64,000 nucleotides of DNA from Persicitalea sp964500445 (lineage in GTDB: Bacteria > Bacteroidota > Bacteroidia > Cytophagales > Spirosomataceae), in NCBI GenBank assembly GCA_964500445.1, contig CAZCOG010000010.1, forward strand, positions 1 to 64,000, written 5' to 3'. Every line of letters begins with the position of its first letter. Within the stretch, counting starts at the first letter, position 1. The translations under genes and the position numbers were made by a program. This document shows, in pieces, positions 8,799 through 18,300 of this stretch. The notes beneath the pieces were generated by a model. It saw only the letters and a program-made list of their open reading frames with translations, had not been told where the DNA came from and made no database searches.

Positions 8799-10640
8799 AT
8801 GAAAAAAGTAATTTCAAAAATAATGTTCCTGACGGTTTGCACGGGTCTGGTTTTCGTAACTGGCTCATGTAAAGACGACCTGCTCGACCAGGAACCGACC
8901 ACCGAACTGGCAGCCAACGCCTTTTGGAGAACTGAAGATGACGCTTTGATCGGCCTGTACGGTGCTTATGCCGATGTTCGGCCACTTTTTGACCGCGACT
9001 ACTATTTTTCCGGTCACGGTGAATACACCCGGGTGAGGGGGGTAAGTTCTACCAATGGTAACCTGCAACGTGGGGATGCCTATCAGGGGGCCAACTACAA
9101 CCCTTCGGGTTACGGGGCGGCATTCGATAAGTACTATCGGTACCTATACGGTGGTGTCAACCGTACCAACTACGTGATCGAGAATGTAAACCGGCTAATC
9201 GCTACGGCGAATCCTTCGTCCGTTCCTGGTCTGGAAGCCATCGTTGGCGAAGCCCGGCTTCTGCGGGGTATGGTTTATTTTCGTCTGATCTCGATGTGGG
9301 GTGATGTACCTTATTTCAGCCGGATCATCAACGACAATTCCGAAGTATCCAGCCTTGAGCGCACGCCGATTGCCCAGGTAAAGGATTCCATCATGGCCGA
9401 TTTTACCTACGCTTTCGAAAAGCTTCCCACTAAAGGAGCGGCCGTAGGACGTGCCGGTAAGCCCGCTGCGCTGGCCTTCCGGGGCAAATTGCAATTGTAC
9501 TGGGCATGCTGGAATAAAAACGGCTGGCCTGAACTCACTACGTTCACGCCCAGTGCTTCAGAAGCTAACACAGCTTACGCGGCTGCCGCTGCAGATTTTA
9601 AGAAAGTGATTGATGATTATGGTCTGGCATTGTTCCGCGGTGGCGAACCCGGACCCATCGACGATCTGGGCGAAGCCGAACAGCTGCCCAACTACTACTA
9701 TCTGTTTACACCCATCGCCAATGGCGATGCCGAAATGATCATGACTTTCACGCACGGTGGTACGGGTACAGGGCAGGGTGAAGAGCTCATGCGCGACTTC
9801 TCGGGCCGCTCGCACGAGGGATCGCAGTGCTGGGTATCGCCGCGCTACGAACTTGCTGATCGTTACCAACTGGTAGCTACCGGTGATTTTGCTCCTCCGC
9901 TCATCCCTATGAACCCTTCTACGGCCGGGGCCCGGACGGCGAAAAATTCGGCCGTAAATCCACAAAGCTACGTTGGCCGTGACTACCGCATGAAGGCTTC
10001 CATTATGTGGGATTACGAAGTGAGCATCGGGCTGAACTCTCTGAAACCGACCGGTTGGGTACCTTTTGTTTACAAGACCTACAACCAGCCTATTATGATC
10101 AACGGCGAAAGACTGACGACCTACAATACCGATGGTACCAACTCGGGTTATGTATTCCGTAAATTCCTGCGTAACTATGCCGGTCAGGGTCGCAGCGATG
10201 GCGACTATGATTTTCCGGTTATGCGCCTAGCTGACGTATACCTGATGTACGCCGAAGCTACCAACGAAATCAACGGGCCGCAGGCTGATGCCATCGCGCT
10301 GGTGAACAAGATTCGTCACCGGGGCAATCTCCCTGTTTTGACTGCCGACAAAACCGCCAGCAAGGCTGCATTCTTCAGCGCCATTGAGCAGGAGCGTATT
10401 GTTGAACTGGTAGCCGAAGGACACCGGGGCTTCGACCTGCGCCGCTGGCGCGCGATCGAGCGGGTGTGGGGAGCTCCGTATACCGACGGCGTGTGGCGAA
10501 TCGATACGCACGGTGCCAATCAGCAGCGCTACTTCCAGAATTCCAGCGAGCGTACGTACGAGCAGGCCTACATCTTCAGAATTCCTCCCGGAGAACGCGA
10601 CCGAAACCCTAATCTGACCCAGAATACACCCTGGCTTTAA
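8799..10640 (+). CDS. SusD/RagB-family outer-membrane glycan-binding lipoprotein
   Basis: The 613-residue protein begins with a lipoprotein signal (MKKVISKIMFL... lipobox TGSC), followed by a SusD/RagB fold with the usual C-terminal segment PVMRLADVYLMYAEA and the arginine-rich EGHRGFDLRRW. It captures glycan at the cell surface and caps the SusC barrel. The frame is open back to a GTG directly after the susC stop, but that would put 21 residues before the signal peptide. The ATG at 8799 is preferred; an ATG at 8784 is a second choice. Confidence 0.93.
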   Translation: MKKVISKIMFLTVCTGLVFVTGSCKDDLLDQEPTTELAANAFWRTEDDALIGLYGAYADVRPLFDRDYYFSGHGEYTRVRGVSSTNGNLQRGDAYQGANYNPSGYGAAFDKYYRYLYGGVNRTNYVIENVNRLIATANPSSVPGLEAIVGEARLLRGMVYFRLISMWGDVPYFSRIINDNSEVSSLERTPIAQVKDSIMADFTYAFEKLPTKGAAVGRAGKPAALAFRGKLQLYWACWNKNGWPELTTFTPSASEANTAYAAAAADFKKVIDDYGLALFRGGEPGPIDDLGEAEQLPNYYYLFTPIANGDAEMIMTFTHGGTGTGQGEELMRDFSGRSHEGSQCWVSPRYELADRYQLVATGDFAPPLIPMNPSTAGARTAKNSAVNPQSYVGRDYRMKASIMWDYEVSIGLNSLKPTGWVPFVYKTYNQPIMINGERLTTYNTDGTNSGYVFRKFLRNYAGQGRSDGDYDFPVMRLADVYLMYAEATNEINGPQADAIALVNKIRHRGNLPVLTADKTASKAAFFSAIEQERIVELVAEGHRGFDLRRWRAIERVWGAPYTDGVWRIDTHGANQQRYFQNSSERTYEQAYIFRIPPGERDRNPNLTQNTPWL

Positions 10641-10648
10641 TATAGTTC

Positions 10649-10702
10649 ATGAGTTTAAGGTTGAAAGTTTAAGAGCTATAAAACATTCAACTTTAAACTC
10701 AT
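10649..10702 (+). repeat. 17-bp stem-loop in the spacer after susD
   Basis: The arms at 10649-10665 and 10686-10702 (ATGAGTTTAAGGTTGAA and its complement) pair over 17 positions in the transcript, the single mismatch being a G-U pair, with a 20-base loop. The following bases up to the next ATG contain almost no G. It may separate or stabilise mRNA segments of the operon. Confidence 0.5.
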
Positions 10703-10723
10703 CCACTCATAAATACATAACTA

Positions 10724-11131
10724 ATGAAATCATATATCAAACCTTTTTTTCTTCCCTTGCTTTTCGCAATTCTGGTGGCAGGTTGCAAGCAGGATTTTCC
10801 CATCGATGAGGACGGTTTGCTAATTACAAACCGTGCAGAATGTTTCGTCAGCAATTTTGAATTACTGGGTTCTGATTTCCAGACCGTACGCACTAAGAAC
10901 CCGGTAATCGACACCACGGCTCAGACTATTGCGGTAGAAGTTTTCTTCGGAACCGACCTTAAAAATCTATACCCCCAGTTTTCGCTGGTGACTGATGCTA
11001 AGCTAGACCCCAAGATTACCGGACCGGTGGATTTTTCCGATCTGAGCAATCCTAAGACTTACACCGTAGTTTCCGGAAACCGCAAGGTGAGAAAACCCTA
11101 TACTGTAACTATCACTGTTCAACAACCTTAG
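10724..11131 (+). CDS. Small PUL lipoprotein (DUF5018-like beta domain)
   Basis: The 135-residue protein has a lipoprotein signal with lipobox VAGC near residue 21. A single beta-rich domain follows with the pattern FFGTDLKNLYPQFSL, then PKTYTVVSGNRKV and YTVTI at the end, which resembles the DUF5018-type immunoglobulin-like domains often found beside SusCD pairs. It is probably a surface glycan-binding or structural lipoprotein. Fifteen bases separate it from the next lipoprotein gene, so co-transcription is likely. The family assignment is tentative. Confidence 0.65.
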   Translation: MKSYIKPFFLPLLFAILVAGCKQDFPIDEDGLLITNRAECFVSNFELLGSDFQTVRTKNPVIDTTAQTIAVEVFFGTDLKNLYPQFSLVTDAKLDPKITGPVDFSDLSNPKTYTVVSGNRKVRKPYTVTITVQQP

Positions 11132-11146
11132 TAAACCCCTTCGATT

Positions 11147-12142
11147 ATGCAACGCAGATATCTAACCTATACGCTTGTCGCGCTGTCCCTCCTGGCGGGG
11201 TTGACGGCCTGCGACCCGAGCGATCACCCGACTGTCACTCCGCTCAAAAAGGTCGGTTTTCAGAATGACGTGATCAAACGAACTCTTGGCCCTAATGTGG
11301 TGGGTCTGGACTTGGAGTTTGCTTTTGCCATGGCTCTGCCCGCTACTGAGGGCAAACTTACCTCTGCCCAGGTTGAAGCTTCCATTGCCGGAGCCGCAGG
11401 CACTTACCTCGAACACCGTTCTTATTACACCAATGGTAGTGGAAACGACATTGGTGTAGTCGTGGGCAGTCCATCTTCCAGCGAGGGCAAGATTACTAAA
11501 GTCAACTTTACGGCCGACACCTCCGCGGCTACCCTACGGTACTATTACAAAATTCCCGAAGGGGCAAGAGGGCAGTCCGTTTCGTTTACTTTCACATCCA
11601 CCAGCAGCACGGGCGAAGTGATAACGTATAACATGGGTCCCTACAAAATAGCTGAAATGGATATGGTCCTCGATTTGGATGTAAAGGATGGTGGTGCTCA
11701 GTACATTTCCATCGAGGATATGAAAGTGTATACAGCCGCCGAAGCTGCTCAAATGCCTAACAAGATCGATCTGGTGTACCTGTACCGGTCTATCCCCAAT
11801 GTTACATTCAACCATGCGCTGGTGTCTCCGGCGGCAGATGCGCAATATCGGCCCGGCCTGACTTTGCCCGCCGGGCTTACTAATAGTGTCAAGATTCGCA
11901 AAGAGTGGGGTCTCCGGGATTTCCACCTGGCTCGTTTGCAGTATGGAGTATACATTGATGACCTGGATTTTCAGAAACTTGATGTTTCTACGTCGCCCAA
12001 CTATGCCATTAACCTTCGGGCTGAGGCTGGTGCCTGGGTCGAGACTGCCGATGGTAAGTACCGGGCATACATTTATATGAATTCGGTGAATAACACGGGC
12101 AAGAGCGCCAAAATCAGCATGAAGCGCTATACTGTAAAATAA
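11147..12142 (+). CDS. PUL lipoprotein, DUF4466-like
   Basis: The 331-residue protein starts with a lipoprotein signal (lipobox GLTAC near residue 22). The remainder is beta-rich, with the segments YYYKIPEGA and IAEMDMVLDLDVKDGG and a stretch mentioning helix-forming KVYTAAEAAQMPNKIDLVYLY. The overall pattern resembles DUF4466 lipoproteins found in Bacteroidota polysaccharide loci, though I cannot confirm this without a profile search. It occupies the SusE/SusF position and should be a surface glycan-binding accessory. A strong terminator follows. Confidence 0.6.
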   Translation: MQRRYLTYTLVALSLLAGLTACDPSDHPTVTPLKKVGFQNDVIKRTLGPNVVGLDLEFAFAMALPATEGKLTSAQVEASIAGAAGTYLEHRSYYTNGSGNDIGVVVGSPSSSEGKITKVNFTADTSAATLRYYYKIPEGARGQSVSFTFTSTSSTGEVITYNMGPYKIAEMDMVLDLDVKDGGAQYISIEDMKVYTAAEAAQMPNKIDLVYLYRSIPNVTFNHALVSPAADAQYRPGLTLPAGLTNSVKIRKEWGLRDFHLARLQYGVYIDDLDFQKLDVSTSPNYAINLRAEAGAWVETADGKYRAYIYMNSVNNTGKSAKISMKRYTVK

Positions 12143-12157
12143 CAGTTCCATTCTCCA

Positions 12158-12200
12158 ATAAAAAGGGCGTCCTGCGATTTTCGGCAGGGCGCCCTTTTTT
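12158..12200 (+). terminator. Rho-independent terminator of the first PUL operon
   Basis: AAAAGGGCGTCCTGC pairs with its near-perfect complement (one G-U-type exception) around a short loop, and a run of six T's follows. It lies 16 bases after the DUF4466-like gene. Confidence 0.85.
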
Positions 12201-12284
12201 GCTGAAGTAATTGTATAGCTCTCAGGATCAAATTGGAAAAACATTTAATGAAAAAATTGGGGTGAAAAAGTATAATGACCTTGT

Positions 12285-12308
12285 ATAGTCCTTTTCTTTC
12301 AGGACTAT
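12285..12308 (+). promoter_or_regulatory. Leader hairpin before the lyase gene
   Basis: ATAGTCCT and AGGACTAT form an eight-pair stem with an eight-base pyrimidine loop, 18 bases upstream of the lyase ATG. It could be a leader-RNA structure or an operator. No matching regulator is known. Confidence 0.35.
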
Positions 12309-12326
12309 CAAACACACACCTAATCC

Positions 12327-14249
12327 ATGAAAAGCCTCCTCCTGTTCCTTTTCACTTTTGTTACCCTCACGTTTGTTACCCTCACGGCCTGCGGCCAGCA
12401 GAACGCCAGCCCGTCTTCCAACCCTGAACCCTTCACAGGAAAACTGGCTACCCTCAAACGCCCGCATCCCCGTCTGTTGCTGCCAAAAGGCGACGAAAAA
12501 CTTTTCATTCAGAAAATTCAAAGCGATAAATCGCTGAAAAAAATTCACGACGCTATTCTGGCCGAGGGCGACCGCCTCATCAGTCAGCCGCCCGTGGAAC
12601 GAATTCAAATAGGACGTCGACTGCTGGATAAATCGCGAGAAGCGCTACGGCGTATCTTTCAGTTGTCCTATGCCTATCGGACTACCGGAGAGAAAAAGTA
12701 CCTGCAACGCGCCGAAAAGGAAATGCTGGCCGTGGCCAATTTCTCCGACTGGAACCCAAGTCACTTCCTGGATGTAGCCGAAATGACAATGGCCGTCGCA
12801 ATAGGCTATGATTGGCTTTACGACGATCTTACTGAAAGTACCCGACAGAAAGTAAAGGAAGCCATCCTGAAAAAGGGACTCGAACCTTCCTATAACAAAG
12901 ACTATAACTGGTTTTTGACCGCCGAACATAACTGGAATCAGGTATGCAACGCCGGGATGACTTTTGGTGCGCTGGCCATCGCCGAACATGAGCCGGACCT
13001 CGCCGAGCGGACCCTCGAACGTGCCCTGGCCAGTATCCCCAAGGCAATGGAACCTTACGGTCCTGATGGCGGCTATCCCGAAGGGTTCGGCTACTGGGAG
13101 TACGGAACAAGCTTCAATGTACTTTTCCTGAGCGCTTTGGAAAAAGCCCTGGGTACCGACTATGGCCTTACTCAGATACCTGGCTTTATGAAAACGGCCG
13201 GCTTCGAGCAGAATATCGTAGGCCCACTAGGTATCGTCCACAACTGGGGCGATAGCGGCGACAGAAATGGAGTCAGCCCGGCTATGTTCTGGTTTGCCAG
13301 CAAAAAGAACGATCCTTCCTTATTGTGGATGCAAAAGAAAGTAATCGAGGATCAGGTCGGTCGCGACCTGGTAAAAGACCGCACGCTACCCGCATTGCTA
13401 ATTTGGGGAGTGGATATGAACCTGTCCAATATCCCGCCTCCCGGGGAAAAGTTCTGGATGGGCCAAGGCCCCAGCCCGGTGGCCATGATGCGCAGTTCGT
13501 GGACTGATCCGAATGCTTTTTTTGTCGGCTTCAAGGCGGGATCGTCTTCTGTTAACCACGCTCACATGGACGCAGGATCTTTTGTGATGGATGCCTTGGG
13601 TGAGCGCTGGGCTATGGACTTCGGACCGCAAAACTATAACTCGCTCGAAGAGCGGGGTATCAAACTTTTTGGCCGCGAGCAAGACGCCGAACGCTGGGAC
13701 ATTTTCCGCTACAACAATTTGGTACACAATACGCTGACGATAGACGGTCAGTATCAGCGAGTCAAGGGTTATGCCAAAATAGATGCTTTTTCCAGTGATT
13801 CTCAGAATATGGCCGTTGTCTCCGACCTCTCGACTGTATACGCTGGGCAGGCCGATGCCGTTACTCGAGGAATCGCGCTGCGTGATTCCAGATTTGTAGT
13901 CGTAAGAGACGAAGTGAAAGCACCCGGCAAAGACATAACCCTCCGCTGGACGCTGCTCACGCCCGCGCAGGTTTCTATTCAGGACGACAAGATCGTAGTA
14001 CTTTCACAGAAAGGTAAAACCATGTACCTGACCTTTGACGCATCGGTTCCGATTAAAATAAAAACCTGGTCTACCGAACCTACCCACGACTACGATGCCC
14101 CCAATCCCGGTACAGCGATGGTAGGCTTCGAGGCAGCGTTGCCTGCAGGTTCCTCCCAATCTTTTAACGCTATTTTTTCGGCTGATAAAAACGCCGGTCT
14201 ATTACCCATAGAGGCAATTTCTGCCTGGAAGGTGAAAAGTACCAAGTAG
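12327..14249 (+). CDS. Heparinase II/III-family polysaccharide lyase, lipoprotein
   Basis: The 640-residue enzyme has a lipoprotein signal (lipobox TLTAC, Cys22), an N-terminal alpha/alpha toroid and a C-terminal beta-sandwich typical of the heparinase II/III superfamily. The motifs expected around the active site are visible: EHNWNQVCN (His201-Asn202), GFGYWEYGTS (Tyr256/Tyr259) and NHAHMDAGSF (His411, His413). Such enzymes cleave uronic-acid-containing polysaccharides (heparin, heparan, alginate and related) by beta-elimination; the exact substrate cannot be told from sequence. It follows the terminator of the first PUL and appears to have its own leader. No sulfatase or unsaturated glucuronyl hydrolase lies nearby. 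Confidence 0.85.
   Translation: MKSLLLFLFTFVTLTFVTLTACGQQNASPSSNPEPFTGKLATLKRPHPRLLLPKGDEKLFIQKIQSDKSLKKIHDAILAEGDRLISQPPVERIQIGRRLLDKSREALRRIFQLSYAYRTTGEKKYLQRAEKEMLAVANFSDWNPSHFLDVAEMTMAVAIGYDWLYDDLTESTRQKVKEAILKKGLEPSYNKDYNWFLTAEHNWNQVCNAGMTFGALAIAEHEPDLAERTLERALASIPKAMEPYGPDGGYPEGFGYWEYGTSFNVLFLSALEKALGTDYGLTQIPGFMKTAGFEQNIVGPLGIVHNWGDSGDRNGVSPAMFWFASKKNDPSLLWMQKKVIEDQVGRDLVKDRTLPALLIWGVDMNLSNIPPPGEKFWMGQGPSPVAMMRSSWTDPNAFFVGFKAGSSSVNHAHMDAGSFVMDALGERWAMDFGPQNYNSLEERGIKLFGREQDAERWDIFRYNNLVHNTLTIDGQYQRVKGYAKIDAFSSDSQNMAVVSDLSTVYAGQADAVTRGIALRDSRFVVVRDEVKAPGKDITLRWTLLTPAQVSIQDDKIVVLSQKGKTMYLTFDASVPIKIKTWSTEPTHDYDAPNPGTAMVGFEAALPAGSSQSFNAIFSADKNAGLLPIEAISAWKVKSTK
12357..12386 (+). repeat. 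Perfect 15-bp tandem duplication in the signal peptide
   Basis: TTTGTTACCCTCACG occurs twice without a gap. It duplicates five residues (FVTLT-FVTLT) of the hydrophobic core of the lyase signal peptide, in frame. Confidence 0.9.
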
Positions 14250-14406
14250 ATGCTACTGGCAATTTACTTTCTTTAACAATTCCTCGAAAGATTTGCATGA
14301 AATTATATCCCTAATCTTGTAGGGGTCGTAAACTGGTTCATTCGTCCGAGTGTTAGTCATCGGATTTTTATGATCAGATACATAGCCCCGAATCCTGAAT
14401 TAACCG

Positions 14407-14916
14407 ATGAAGCCCTACTCGGAATATAGTGCCGAAGAGTTAGCGATGGAACGCCTGTTTATTCGGTGGGTGCGCCATCCTGATGACCCGCACGTGTCTA
14501 AGTTTTGGGTAAACTGGATTCAGGATAATCCCCAGCAAACTGAAACGGTAGAATCAGCTAAGATGCTGGTAGATACGGTTTCAGATTGGGAAGGAACAGA
14601 AATGTCTTATGAAGAAAGAACGTCTTTGTGGGAACTGATCAGACAGTCGCTCGGTAGTTTACCTTCGTTGATCGAGCCGGGACGACAAGATAATTCAGTA
14701 GTAGAAAACTGGTCCTTTTTGAAATGGAGTGTCGGGATTGTAGCTACAGTGATTCTGCTTTTTTTGTTCATCAGAGAAACGCCTTTTTATACCAATAATA
14801 CAGAGAATAAGAGTGTCAATGGGGCGCCAATTGATGTAATCAGTCCTGTAAAGTCAGACACTTTGCAGTCTTATTCGTATCCTGACAGCATTGAAAATAG
14901 GATTAAAATTAAATAA
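14407..14916 (+). CDS. Truncated FecR-type anti-sigma factor
   Basis: The 169-residue product matches the N-terminal half of Bacteroidota FecR anti-sigma factors: a cytoplasmic helical region with the characteristic FIRWVRHPDDPHVSKFWVNW (about 18-37), then one membrane segment (WSVGIVATVILLFLFI, about 108-123). Complete proteins continue for another 200 or so residues with a periplasmic FecR domain that talks to a TonB-dependent receptor. Here only about 45 low-complexity residues follow. No ECF sigma gene is adjacent, although the sigma-FecR-SusC order is usual. It may be a remnant or a shortened anti-sigma that has lost its signal input. Confidence 0.65.
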   Translation: MKPYSEYSAEELAMERLFIRWVRHPDDPHVSKFWVNWIQDNPQQTETVESAKMLVDTVSDWEGTEMSYEERTSLWELIRQSLGSLPSLIEPGRQDNSVVENWSFLKWSVGIVATVILLFLFIRETPFYTNNTENKSVNGAPIDVISPVKSDTLQSYSYPDSIENRIKIK

Positions 14917-15303
14917 AACATAATTTTGCGATTCGTGGAAACTGATTAGATATCCCCTCAGCAGTTTCTCTTCACTAATTCAACTTAACCGGTAAAATCT
15001 TTCAGTAGTCGAGAACTAATAATTTTTGAAACTGAGTGTCGGGATTGTAGCTACGGTAATTCAGCTTTTCCTCTAATTTTTAGAACCTTCTTTACAGCAA
15101 AAATGCAGAAAGATAAGAGCATAAAAGCGCCACCTACATGAAGTACTCATTTATTAGACCTATGGATACATATTTTTATTCTTGTCTATTCTGAAACTAT
15201 AAAAAACAAGCCGAAAACTACGTGAAATATAGTTTTTCCTTCCTAACGATATTAAAGACAATACCCTTTATTTCTTTTCAAAACCCAATTTAATTTAAAC
15301 CCA
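14917..15303 (+). other. Intergenic region between FecR remnant and second susC
   Basis: This 387-base region holds the decayed copy described at 15001-15137. The rest is AT-rich. A weak inverted repeat (AAAACTA/TAGTTTT) lies near 15214-15237. I found no perfect TAnnTTTG box before the SusC start. Confidence 0.5.
15001..15137 (+). pseudogene. Decayed duplicate of the anti-sigma membrane segment
   Basis: The stretch aligns with 14694-14830 at an offset of 307 bases. Bases 15034-15054 are identical to 14727-14747. The copy reads SVGIVATVIQLFL in the same frame and then meets a stop. Similarity fades on both sides and the N-terminal half is absent. It is a dead second copy or one end of an incomplete tandem duplication. 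Confidence 0.75.
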
Positions 15304-18300
15304 ATGAGAAAATTCTTTACCCAAAAATCACGGGGAGTGCCAGGTAGCCAAAGGCTGCGTCCCTCCCAAATCATGTCCTTTCTGTTCTTTTGGACAATAG
15401 GGATTATGCCGATGCACACACTTTTGGCCCAGGATCGTGCGATCACGGGCACCGTCACTTCCACCGAAGACAACACGGGCGTACCCGGAGTAACGGTGGT
15501 TCTCAAAAATTCAAATACCGGTACTACAACTGACGCCGACGGTAAATACCGGATCAATGCCACGGGTGACAACCCTACTCTCGTATTTTCAGCCGTGGGA
15601 TTTGCTACTCAGGAAATTGCCGTTGGTAATCGCAGCGTAGTCGATGTCAAGATGGCCGTGGACCTGAAAACGCTCAATGAGGTAGTGGTAACAGGGTATG
15701 GTACACAGAAGAAAAGCCAGGTCACAGGCGCTATTTCGTCGGTAGGGGCCAAAGAAATCAGTGAACTGCCTGTTACCAATGCACAGCAGGCTCTTCAGGG
15801 ACGTGCCGCCGGCGTAGACGTAAATATGGCTGGTAGTAAACCCGGTGCCACCCCTCAGATTCGTATCCGGGGACGCCGCTCGTTCAACGCTTCCAACGAT
15901 CCGCTATTTGTGGTAGACGGTATTCCGCTTTCAGGGGGTATTGAGGATATTAACCCGAACGATATTGCCTCTATGGAAATTCTGAAAGACGCTTCCTCTA
16001 CCGCAATTTATGGTTCACGGGGTTCCAACGGTGTAGTTATTATCACTACCAAGCGTGGTACGCCGGGCAAAACTACGGTGAGCATAGATGCTTACAGCGG
16101 TATCAACAAGTCGCTGGGTCGGATCGATGTATTCAACGGACCTGAATTTGCCGAGTATAAGCGCGAGTCCCGCCGGGCCGGTGGTCACTACCCCGACGGC
16201 CCCGCCACGGATGCCGCCGATGCAATTATTTTTGAACCCGTAGAGCTGGAATCTATCAAACTGGGTCGCAGCACTGACTATCCCGATGCCCTGTTGCGGA
16301 CAGGTACGATCAACAACTATCAAGTTGGCGTGTCGGGTGGTACAGAGAAAACTCTCTTCAATATTTCAGGTAACTTTTTCAAGGATAAGGGTGTAGTAAA
16401 AAACCAGGATTTGACTCGCTACACATTTCGGGTAAACCTGGATCATAAGATCAATGATAAGCTTAAAGTCGGTATCTCTTCATTGACCAGCCACTATGTG
16501 CGTAACGGCGAAAACTTTAACCCGCTCGGAGGTGCCCTAGCCGAAAACCCATTGGGTAAGCCTTACGACGACGAAGGAAATCTGATTTTCCTGCCCACGC
16601 AGGACGGACTACGTACTAATCCGCTGGCTGAGATTGTACCCGGTGCCATCATCGATGAGCGAAAAAACTACCGTATATTCAACAGTATTTACGCTGAGTG
16701 GAAAATCATCGACGGTCTTTCTTACCGTTTCAACTTCGGACCTGACTTCAAAATTGACCGCTACGGCCGGTTCTTCGGCAGCCAGACCAACGCCCGCCGG
16801 GGAGCGCCTGCTTCGGGCAGCGCATTCAATCGGCAGATTTTCAATTACACACTTGAAAACATTGTCAACTACACCAAGCAGTTCAATTCGGTACATAATC
16901 TGAATGTGACACTTCTGCAATCCTTCCAGCGCGATAATGAGGAAAGATATTCTATCGATGTTACCGGTATTCCGGCATCTTCGCAACAATTCTACAACCT
17001 GGGAAGCGCCAGTCAGGTGAATGGTGTGGGGTCTAGCATCCAACAATGGACGCTGCTTTCTTATATGGCACGGGTCAACTATGACTTCAATGACAAGTAC
17101 CTGCTGACGGCCACTATCCGGGCCGATGGTTCATCGCGCTTCGGAGCCAATAACAAGTTTGGCTACTTTCCTTCGGTAGCTGTGGGCTGGAACATCTCCA
17201 ACGAGAACTTTTTGCAGAATGTGCGTTGGATGGATCAGCTCAAGCTACGCCTCAGCTATGGTGCTGTGGGTAACACGGCTATCAATCCTTACCAGACACA
17301 GGCCAACCTGAGCCGTACTTCCTATGCCTGGGAAAACAGTGCCGCCTTCGGCTATCGTCCCGGCTCTATTGGTAATCCTGATTTGAAATGGGAAACATCA
17401 GCCACGGCCAATGCTGGACTTGACTTCAGCTTCTTCAGTGGTCGCGTATCGGGTGCAATAGAATACTACGTTACCAACACGACGGACCTTTTGGCTCCTC
17501 AGCCTCTCCCCAACTCGACAGGATTTGGCGGCTTTACGACCAACATCGGTCATACTCGTAACAAAGGTATTGAGCTGACTGTCTCGACGGTAAACGTAGA
17601 CCGTGGAGGTTTCCGCTGGAACACCGATCTGACCTTCAACCACAATCAAGAGGAAATTGTCGAACTAGCTAACGGTAAGGTAGACGATGTTGCCGCTGGT
17701 CGTTTCATTGGTCAGCCGCTGTCTGTAGTTTATGACCTGAAAAAAATTGGTATCTGGCAAACCGACGAAGCCGAATTGGCTAAATCGTATGGCTACAATC
17801 CGGGTGAAATTAAGATTGAGGATGCTAACAACGATGGGGTGATCAATGCCGATGACCGCCAGATCCTGGGTTCAGCCATTCCTGCTTTTGTGGCTGGTAT
17901 GACCAACCGATTCGAGTACAAAGGCTTTGACCTGTCGTTCTTCCTGTACGCCCGCGCCGGCCAGTTCATTATCAGTGGATTCCACCAGGGCAACAACTCG
18001 CTGGCAGGCCGTTACAATAACCTGGACATCGACTACTGGACGCCGAATAACCCTACGAATGAATTCCCCCGCCCGAACGAGAACCAGGAAACGCCCCGCA
18101 ACAGCTCTACACTGCGCTATTTCGATGGTTCATTCCTGAAAGTACGTAATATCAATTTCGGTTATAACGTACCGGGTAACTGGGCTTCCAAACTGGGTAT
18201 GACCAGCCTGCGGCTTTATACCAGCATTCAGCAACCATTCATTTTCTCGGAATACCGTTCGAAGTACAAAGGAATCGATCCAGAGGTTGAATTGGATAAC

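Noticed and set aside
11534..12244. 236-codon reverse frame over the DUF4466-like gene
   Set aside because: It spans the terminator and is antisense to a lipoprotein gene with a clear signal peptide.
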